The translations under genes were made by a program, and so were the position numbers. Shown piece after piece: positions 59,293 to 64,000 of a stretch of 64,000 nt of DNA. Origin of the DNA: Variovorax paradoxus. GTDB lineage: Bacteria > Pseudomonadota > Gammaproteobacteria > Burkholderiales > Burkholderiaceae_C. A model generated the notes under the pieces. It worked only from the letters and a program-made list of their open reading frames with translations, was not told the DNA's origin and did no database searches. The stretch covers positions 6,097,501-6,161,500 of the forward strand of contig NZ_CP091716.1 of assembly GCF_022009635.1 (NCBI RefSeq), read 5' to 3'. Position 1 is the stretch's first letter, and every line of letters begins with the position of its first letter.

Positions 59293-60255
59293 CTATCCGC
59301 TGGAGCGGCTGAACTCGATGAGTTCTGCGGGAATGAGGCCGCGCTCGATCAGCGTGGCGTCCCAGGGCGGCACGCGGGTGAAACGCGTGGCGATGTGCTC
59401 GATGAACAGGCGCAGCTTCAGCGCATTGCGCGAGGTGCCCGCGTACACCGCGCTCAGCGAGAACGACGACAGCTGGTGTTCGGCCAGCACCACCTGCAGG
59501 TCGCCGCGCGCGATGGCGTCGCCCGCCACCAGCGTGGGCAGGCAGACGATGCCGGCATGTTCCAGCGCGTATTCGCGCAGCAGGTGCACGCTGTTGGTCA
59601 GCAGCGCGGCGGCGAGGTAGATGGTGGTCTGCTCGCCCTGGTGATGAAAGGTCCAGCGGTCGCGCGTGGGATAGCCCGAATACAGGCCGAGCTTGTGGCG
59701 GTGCAGCTCGCGCGGCGTGGCGGGCGTGCCATGGGCTTCCAGGTAGGCCGGCGTGGCGCAGAGCACGCGCCGCACCGGGAACAGCGGGCGAGACACCAGT
59801 TCCTGCGAGGCCGCCGGAAAAATCTGCAACGCGCAGTCGACACCGGCCTTGACCGGATCGGCCACCGCGTCGCTCACGATCAGCTCCAGGTGAATGTCGG
59901 GGTAAGTGGTCTGGAACTCGCGCAGCAGCGAAGCGAAGCGGCCCAGCACCATGCCCGTCAGCGCATGCACGCGCAGCGTGCCGGAGGGCGTGCCGCGTGC
60001 GTCGCGCATCTGGTCGACGATGTCGTTGGCGCGGCCTACCAGCTCGGTGCAGTCGCGCAGGAAGGCCTGGCCCATGTCGCTGAGCCGCACCACGCGCGTG
60101 CTGCGGTGGAACAGCGGCGCGCCCAGGAATTCTTCCAGTTGCTTGACCCGCGTGGTCACGACCGAATTGGCCACCCGCAGCTGCCGAGCCGCTTCCGCGA
60201 AGCTCTGGGTCTGCGCGACACGAACGAAAGTTTCAATGCTTTGGAGGCGGTCCAC
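59293..60255 (-). CDS. LysR-family transcriptional regulator of the hydroquinone operon
   Basis: A 320-residue regulator starting with GTG. Winged helix at residues about 5-62 (TFVRVAQTQSFAEAARQLRVANSVVTTRVKQLEEFLG), then an effector-binding domain. Unlike most LysR genes it points in the same direction as its presumed target. A 25-bp palindrome lies between the two. The effector is probably hydroquinone or an upstream phenol. Confidence 0.84.
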   Translation of the reverse strand: MDRLQSIETFVRVAQTQSFAEAARQLRVANSVVTTRVKQLEEFLGAPLFHRSTRVVRLSDMGQAFLRDCTELVGRANDIVDQMRDARGTPSGTLRVHALTGMVLGRFASLLREFQTTYPDIHLELIVSDAVADPVKAGVDCALQIFPAASQELVSRPLFPVRRVLCATPAYLEAHGTPATPRELHRHKLGLYSGYPTRDRWTFHHQGEQTTIYLAAALLTNSVHLLREYALEHAGIVCLPTLVAGDAIARGDLQVVLAEHQLSSFSLSAVYAGTSRNALKLRLFIEHIATRFTRVPPWDATLIERGLIPAELIEFSRSSG

Positions 60256-60394
60256 GGCGGCACTGTACTGCGGCGCCGTGCGTTGCGGGCAAGCCTAAAG
60301 GCCGTGAAAGACCGTCAGGCGCTGTATCGGGGGGTTACTTGCCCCACTTACAATCCCTGCCGCATCACCCACCCCCTACGAGGTCTTGTCCGCA

Positions 60395-61516
60395 ATGCCC
60401 AAGAGCCCCCGGCCACGCGCCCGTTTCAGCTTCTCCCCCACCGTGCGCGCCCTCTTCCTGGCCGCTGCGACCTGTGGCGTGGCGCTACCCGCGCTGTCCG
60501 CCGTCGAGCATGAGGAAGTCGACAAGCTCATGCAGGCCGGCAAGCTCGACGAGGCCATGACCAAGGCCGACGCCTTCCTCAAGGACAAGCCACGCGATCC
60601 GCAGATGCGCTTCCTCAAGGGCGTGATCCAGCTCGACACCGGCAAGCGCGCCGAGGCCATCGCCGCCTTCACGCAGCTCACGCAGGACGCCCCCGAGCTG
60701 CCCGAGCCGTTCAACAACCTGGCCGTGATCTACGCAAGCCAGAACCAGTTCGACAAGGCGCGCGCCGCGCTCGAGAGCGCGATCCGCACCAACCCCAGCT
60801 ACGCCACCGCCCAGGAAAACCTCGGCGACGTGTATGCACGGCTCGCGAGCCAGGCCTACAGCAAGGCACTGCAGCTCGACCAGAACAACACGGCCGTGCA
60901 GCCCAAGCTGGCGGTGATCCGCACGCTCTTCACGCCCACGCCGGCCGGCGGCAAGTCCAGCACGCTGGTGGCATCGGCCGCGCCCGTGCCTGCGCCGACT
61001 CCGGCCCCGGCTCCCGCTCCGGCGGTCAAGGCCGCCGCACCGGCTCCGGCACCGGCCCCCGCCGCGCCGCCGCCCGCCAAGGTCGCGGCCGCGCCCGCAC
61101 CGGTGGCTGCAGCGCCCAAGGCGCCCGAAGCAGCGCCTGCCCCGGCACCCGCGCCCGCACCGGCCGCAAGCACGGCCTCCAACGCCGAGGTCGAATCGGC
61201 CGTGCGCGCCTGGGCTTCGGCATGGGCCAGCCAGGACATGGACCGCTACCTCGCGGCCTACGGCAGCGACTTCACGCCCGGCGGCGGCCAGAGCCGCAAG
61301 AACTGGGAACAGGACCGCCGCGCCCGCATCGTCGGCAAATCCAGCATCAGCGTGAACATCGAAAACCTGGTGATCAAGGTCGACGGCGACAACGCCACGG
61401 CCAAGTTCCGCCAGATCTACCGCGCCGACAACCTCAACGTCTCCAGCCGCAAGACGCTGGACATGCAGCGCTCCGGCAATCAGTGGCACATTCGCAAGGA
61501 AAGCGTCGGCGGCTAG
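60395..61516 (+). CDS. TPR protein with Pro/Ala linker and C-terminal NTF2-like domain
   Basis: A 373-residue exported protein. Signal peptide about residues 1-35 (VRALFLAAATCGVALPALSA). Residues about 40-180 hold TPR repeats (LMQAGKLDEAMTKADAFLKDKPRDPQ; PFNNLAVIYASQNQFDKARAALESAI). A low-complexity Pro/Ala stretch (about 200-265) follows, then an NTF2-like domain (VRAWASAWASQDMDRYLAAYG to the end). Its stop overlaps the GTG start of the L,D-transpeptidase by one base, and that protein ends in a similar domain. A joint periplasmic cell-wall role is likely. Confidence 0.78.
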   Translation: MPKSPRPRARFSFSPTVRALFLAAATCGVALPALSAVEHEEVDKLMQAGKLDEAMTKADAFLKDKPRDPQMRFLKGVIQLDTGKRAEAIAAFTQLTQDAPELPEPFNNLAVIYASQNQFDKARAALESAIRTNPSYATAQENLGDVYARLASQAYSKALQLDQNNTAVQPKLAVIRTLFTPTPAGGKSSTLVASAAPVPAPTPAPAPAPAVKAAAPAPAPAPAAPPPAKVAAAPAPVAAAPKAPEAAPAPAPAPAPAASTASNAEVESAVRAWASAWASQDMDRYLAAYGSDFTPGGGQSRKNWEQDRRARIVGKSSISVNIENLVIKVDGDNATAKFRQIYRADNLNVSSRKTLDMQRSGNQWHIRKESVGG

Positions 61517-62997
61517 TGGCAGACATCGTCCGGCACGGCCGGCTTCAGAATCCCCCGTTCCGTCCGCGCAGCGGACACCTGCTGGCAGCGCTGATGGCCG
61601 CGTCGGCGCTGATGCTCGCGGCGCCGGGTGCCGCGTTGGCATCGGCCACGGCCACCACCAAGCAGGGCAGCTCGAAATCCGGCAGCGGCAACAACGCTTC
61701 CAAGTCCAAGACCAAGGCGGCGAGCAGTGGCAACGCCCGCTCTCCTGCAGCGCACGGCGCACGCGCTTCCGCCAAGGAGGTGAAGGAAGCCAGGGGCGGC
61801 AAGAAGGCCGCGCTGGCCGAAACCAAGGCAGCCGCCGCCAAGCCCACCCGCAGCAAACAGGCGCGCGCCGCGGCCCCCATCCAGGAAGCCAGCAACGCCG
61901 AGGCCCGCCTCATCGCCGTCTACGAGATGTTCGGCCGCGGCCAGGCCCGCCCCGCGCTCGCCAAGGCCCGCGACCTGGTGCGCGACTATCCGAACTTCCA
62001 GCTCGCGCAGCTCGTCTATGGCGACCTGCTCGCTGCCCAGGTGCCGCCTTCGAACAGCCTGCCCGACACCGCCAGCATCGCCAAGATGCGCGGCAACCCG
62101 GCCATGACCGAATTGCACGAAGAGTCGCGCCGACGCCTGCAGGCCCTGCGCGAACGGCCGCCGGCCAACACGGTGCCTTCGCAATTCCTGGCGCTCTCCA
62201 CACGCAGCCGCTACGCCATTGCCGTCGACGCCTCGCGCTCGCGCCTGTACCTGTTCGAGAACAGCGACAAGGGCCTGAAGCTCACGGCCGACTACTACAT
62301 CTCGGTCGGCAAGTCCGGCACCGACAAGGCCACCGAGGGCGATGCCCGCACCCCGCTGGGCGTGTACTACATCACCAGCAGCCTCGACCCGAAGTCGCTG
62401 AAAGACTTTTACGGCGCAGGCGCCCTGCCCATCAACTACCCCAACCCGTACGACGTGCGGCGCGGCAAGACCGGCGGCGGCATCTGGCTGCACGGCACGC
62501 CGCCCCAGCAGTTCGCGCGGGCGCCACTGGCCAGCGACGGCTGCGTGGTCATGGCCAACCCCGATCTCAAGCAGCTTTTGCGAAAAGTGCAAATCGGCGC
62601 CACGCCGGTGGTCACGGCGCGCAGCCTGCAATGGATTTCGCAGCCGCAGGCAGAAAAAGAATCCCAATCCATTTCCAGCGCAATCAATGGCTGGAAAGAT
62701 GCGCGCGCCAATGGCAATGAAGCGCAATTGAAGAAATTCTATTTGCCCGATTTCCAGCGCATCAGCAAAAAATCCACCGAGGGTATTTCCGCCGTCGACG
62801 ACGAAGTGAAATACGCGCAGGGCAAGCGCGTGCAGCTCAAGGACATGTCGTACCTCCATTGGCGGGACGGTGACGACACGATGGTGGTTACCTTCGGCGA
62901 AGTGTTCGAAGGCGAGAAGAGCGGGCGCTCCCGGCGCCAGTACTGGCTGCGCCAAGGCAGCGAGTGGAAGCTCTTCCACGAAGAAATCCTGGGCTGA
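61516..62997 (+). CDS. L,D-transpeptidase with C-terminal NTF2-like domain
   Basis: A 493-residue protein. The GTG start at 61,516 yields a signal peptide (GHLLAALMAASALMLAAPGAALA). A Lys/Ala/Ser-rich linker leads to a YkuD catalytic domain at residues about 235-365 with HGTPP and C343 in SDGCVVM. Residues about 380-493 are NTF2-like (INGWKDARANGNEAQLKKFY). It forms 3-3 peptidoglycan crosslinks or attaches proteins. The layout matches the Cds6/YafK-like group, where the tail anchors the enzyme. Confidence 0.85.
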   Translation: MADIVRHGRLQNPPFRPRSGHLLAALMAASALMLAAPGAALASATATTKQGSSKSGSGNNASKSKTKAASSGNARSPAAHGARASAKEVKEARGGKKAALAETKAAAAKPTRSKQARAAAPIQEASNAEARLIAVYEMFGRGQARPALAKARDLVRDYPNFQLAQLVYGDLLAAQVPPSNSLPDTASIAKMRGNPAMTELHEESRRRLQALRERPPANTVPSQFLALSTRSRYAIAVDASRSRLYLFENSDKGLKLTADYYISVGKSGTDKATEGDARTPLGVYYITSSLDPKSLKDFYGAGALPINYPNPYDVRRGKTGGGIWLHGTPPQQFARAPLASDGCVVMANPDLKQLLRKVQIGATPVVTARSLQWISQPQAEKESQSISSAINGWKDARANGNEAQLKKFYLPDFQRISKKSTEGISAVDDEVKYAQGKRVQLKDMSYLHWRDGDDTMVVTFGEVFEGEKSGRSRRQYWLRQGSEWKLFHEEILG

Positions 62998-63015
62998 AGC
63001 CCTGCTGGCGACGCG

Positions 63016-63043
63016 GTCACGGCCCCCGAGCCGTGACATTTTG
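63016..63043 (+). terminator. Rho-independent terminator after the L,D-transpeptidase gene
   Basis: GTCACGGC-CCCCGA-GCCGTGAC is a perfect 8-base stem, followed by ATTTTG. It lies 19 bases past the stop codon. The T-run is short, so termination may be partial. Confidence 0.65.
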
Positions 63044-63100
63044 CTCACGCATTTCGCCTTTTTTGAGTGTTACAACTGGTGCTTCGTGGCCCCGTGCTAC

Positions 63101-63161
63101 GTAACGCGTAACGGGTTTGTACCCGTAACGTAACCCTTTCGCGCGTTCCCGGCGCCGTAAC
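63101..63161. repeat. Cluster of five GTAAC repeats
   Basis: GTAAC occurs at 63,101, 63,108, 63,125, 63,130 and 63,157, partly arranged around the inverted repeat ACGGGT-TTGT-ACCCGT. Such a cluster upstream of a surface-structure operon could bind a response regulator. No binding protein can be named. Confidence 0.4.
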
Positions 63162-63272
63162 GTCACCCTCCCCACTTCATGGGAGGTCGCACGCGGCCCT
63201 CAGAGGGAAAAATAGGATTTCAAAGTGTTAACCAGCCGATCGTCCTTCACGAGGACCCGGCTGGCGAGAGGC

Positions 63273-63288
63273 TGGCCGCTATCCTGCT
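63273..63288 (+). promoter_or_regulatory. Possible sigma-54 promoter for the Flp cluster
   Basis: TGGCCGCTATCCTGCT keeps the invariant GG and GC of the -24/-12 elements at ten-base spacing, but the surrounding match is modest. It points toward the pilin genes 124 bases away. It competes with the sigma-70-like candidate downstream. Confidence 0.3.
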
Positions 63289-63335
63289 TACACCTTTTGG
63301 CTAGCACAGCTAAGCGCGAGTCTTGCGGGTTTCTC

Positions 63336-63365
63336 TTGTTGATACACGGAGTTACTCTGTATAAC
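63336..63365 (+). promoter_or_regulatory. Probable sigma-70 promoter for the Flp pilin genes
   Basis: TTGTTG (63,336-63,341) and TATAAC (63,360-63,365) are separated by 18 bases and lie 47 bases before the first pilin start codon. This is the best sigma-70-type candidate in the gap. Confidence 0.45.
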
Positions 63366-63411
63366 ATCCACCTCACCAGCCTTTGTTAACACTTACTGAA
63401 AGGGGTAAATC

Positions 63412-63597
63412 ATGCTTGGTCAAATTACTCGTTTTTTAAAGGACGAGGAAGGCGCGACCGCAATTGAGTACGGAATTATTGCGGGGTTGGTTGCGGTCGC
63501 GATTGTTACGTCACTCTCTGGCACCGATGGCCTCGGCCCCAAGCTTTCCGGCCTCTTCACCTATATCGCCGGCAAAGTGACTGCCCCCGCCTCTTAA
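63412..63597 (+). CDS. Flp-type pilin, copy 1
   Basis: A 61-residue prepilin. The leader MLGQITRFLKDEEG is cut after Gly14 by the Tad prepilin peptidase, leaving ATAIEYG with the usual Glu at +5 and Tyr at +6, then one hydrophobic helix. It follows AAAGGGG as ribosome-binding site. It is 52/61 identical to copy 2. Its codon use is more AT-rich than that of copy 2 (many ATT, TTT and GTT codons). Flp pilins form bundled pili for adhesion and biofilm. Confidence 0.88.
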   Translation: MLGQITRFLKDEEGATAIEYGIIAGLVAVAIVTSLSGTDGLGPKLSGLFTYIAGKVTAPAS

Positions 63598-63658
63598 CAG
63601 AGCGCTATCGCATCAAGCTCCCTGTCAGTTCTCCAAATCCATCTGAAAAGGCTTCATC

Positions 63659-63844
63659 ATGCTTAACTCAATTGCCCGTTTTCTGCGCGACGAAGAAGGC
63701 GCCACCGCCATCGAGTACGGAATCATTGCTGGCCTCGTCGCCGTTGCCATCGTGGCGTCCCTTAACGGTACCAACGGTCTTGGCACCAAGCTCGCGGGTC
63801 TGTTCACGTACATCGCCGGCAAGGTAACGGCGCCGGCGTCCTGA
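63659..63844 (+). CDS. Flp-type pilin, copy 2
   Basis: A 61-residue prepilin with the same cleavage site (RDEEG then ATAIEYG) and hydrophobic helix as copy 1. It lies 61 bases downstream, a tandem duplication. Differences lie in the leader and the C-terminal third. Its codon use is GC-rich like the rest of the window. The downstream gene encodes the prepilin peptidase. Confidence 0.88.
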   Translation: MLNSIARFLRDEEGATAIEYGIIAGLVAVAIVASLNGTNGLGTKLAGLFTYIAGKVTAPAS

Positions 63845-63859
63845 GAAACAGCGCAAGCA

Positions 63860-64000
63860 ATGCAATTGGCGTGTCTGCTGTGGTTGCTATTCGTTGCCGT
63901 CTATGACTTCCGTCAACGCCGCGTCCCCAACTGGCTCGTGCTTGCCGGCGCCGCAGTGGCACTGGCGGCACTTGCCTCCGGGATGCAGCCCTTCGGCATC
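63860..64000 (+). CDS. Prepilin peptidase (TadV/CpaA), N-terminal part
   Basis: Only 47 codons lie in the window. They encode a hydrophobic start (LACLLWLLFVAVYDFRQRRVPNWLVLAGAA is mostly one stretch) with the Asp of the type-IV prepilin peptidase motif in YDFRQRRVPNW. It would process the two upstream Flp prepilins and opens the remaining tad cluster beyond the window edge. Confidence 0.8.
   Translation, partial: MQLACLLWLLFVAVYDFRQRRVPNWLVLAGAAVALAALASGMQPFGI

Larger units (their letters stand above)
62998..63411. other. 414-bp intergenic region before the Flp pilin genes
   Basis: This stretch has no gene. It holds the L,D-transpeptidase terminator, five GTAAC copies (63,101-63,161), a sigma-54-like box (63,273-63,288) and a sigma-70-like promoter (63,336-63,365). 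It is poorer in G+C than its surroundings and probably carries the control region of the pilus cluster. Confidence 0.6.

Noticed and set aside
60985..61180. GC-rich tandem DNA repeat
   Set aside because: It is the coding sequence of a Pro/Ala linker in the TPR protein. The periodicity comes from GCC/CCG codons rather than a DNA repeat unit.
1..64000. Insertion sequences, prophage, integrase or attachment sites
   Set aside because: No transposase, integrase, phage structural gene or flanking direct repeats were seen on either strand.

Overview
The window is GC-rich (roughly two thirds or more G+C), gene-dense and has no insertion sequence, phage or CRISPR array that I can see. Several features point to a soil or plant-associated beta-proteobacterium of the Comamonadaceae, most likely Variovorax or a close relative: many LivKHMGF-type ABC transporters, Bug-type (tripartite tricarboxylate) binding proteins, split aromatic-catabolic operons and short GC-rich intergenic repeats. 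The genus is an inference from gene content and style, not from a marker gene.

Region 1 (1-11,963, + strand) is a ferulate/hydroxycinnamate cluster: a crotonase (cut by the window edge), feruloyl-CoA synthase, an SDR 3-hydroxyacyl-CoA dehydrogenase, a complete branched-chain-type ABC transporter with a fused permease-ATPase, a lipoprotein of the tannase/feruloyl esterase family, a large acyl-CoA dehydrogenase and a MarR regulator. Region 2 (11,987-16,123) is a TetR-controlled set of VOC, SRPBCC, DHA2-type efflux and DUF1428 genes. Region 3 (16,224-25,632) holds an intradiol (probably hydroxyquinol) dioxygenase operon with a divergent LysR gene, and an aromatic-acid MFS transporter with maleylacetate reductase. 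Between these lies a signalling island: DoxX, a Crp/Fnr regulator and a membrane/[2Fe-2S]/adenylate cyclase fusion.

Region 4 (25,729-36,396) is the most unusual part: an expanded RNA-repair locus. On the minus strand run slipin, an unknown gene, rtcB, an unknown gene, a zinc-ribbon gene, an RNase Z-like gene, a nucleotidyltransferase and rtcA. Divergently run rtcR, a 2H phosphoesterase, a tyrosine-phosphatase-like gene and a DEDDh exonuclease. The intergenic region has a near-consensus sigma-54 promoter, an exact IHF consensus and an inverted repeat suited to RtcR. The predicted leader, about 530 nt, is strongly structured and contains a tRNA mimic with D, anticodon and T arms but no acceptor stem.

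Region 5 (36,393-43,229) is miscellaneous: a hydrolase, an ornithine-cyclodeaminase homologue, a TetR/DinB pair, a secreted tandem-repeat protein, PfpI and hypotheticals. Region 6 (43,230-50,459) holds pcaI-pcaJ-pcaF with a divergent IclR regulator, two Bug proteins and a phytase-like esterase. Region 7 (51,116-60,255, minus strand) is a hydroquinone operon: two-subunit hydroquinone 1,2-dioxygenase, semialdehyde dehydrogenase, a full ABC transporter and an upstream LysR gene. Region 8 (60,395-64,000) is a cell-wall pair (TPR protein plus L,D-transpeptidase) and the start of a Flp/Tad pilus cluster.

The catabolic parts connect. Hydroquinone (via 4-hydroxymuconic semialdehyde) and hydroxyquinol both lead to maleylacetate. 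Maleylacetate reductase converts this to beta-ketoadipate, and PcaIJ and PcaF finish it to succinyl-CoA and acetyl-CoA. The enzymes are spread over at least four transcription units, and a shared motif upstream of two of them suggests common LysR control.
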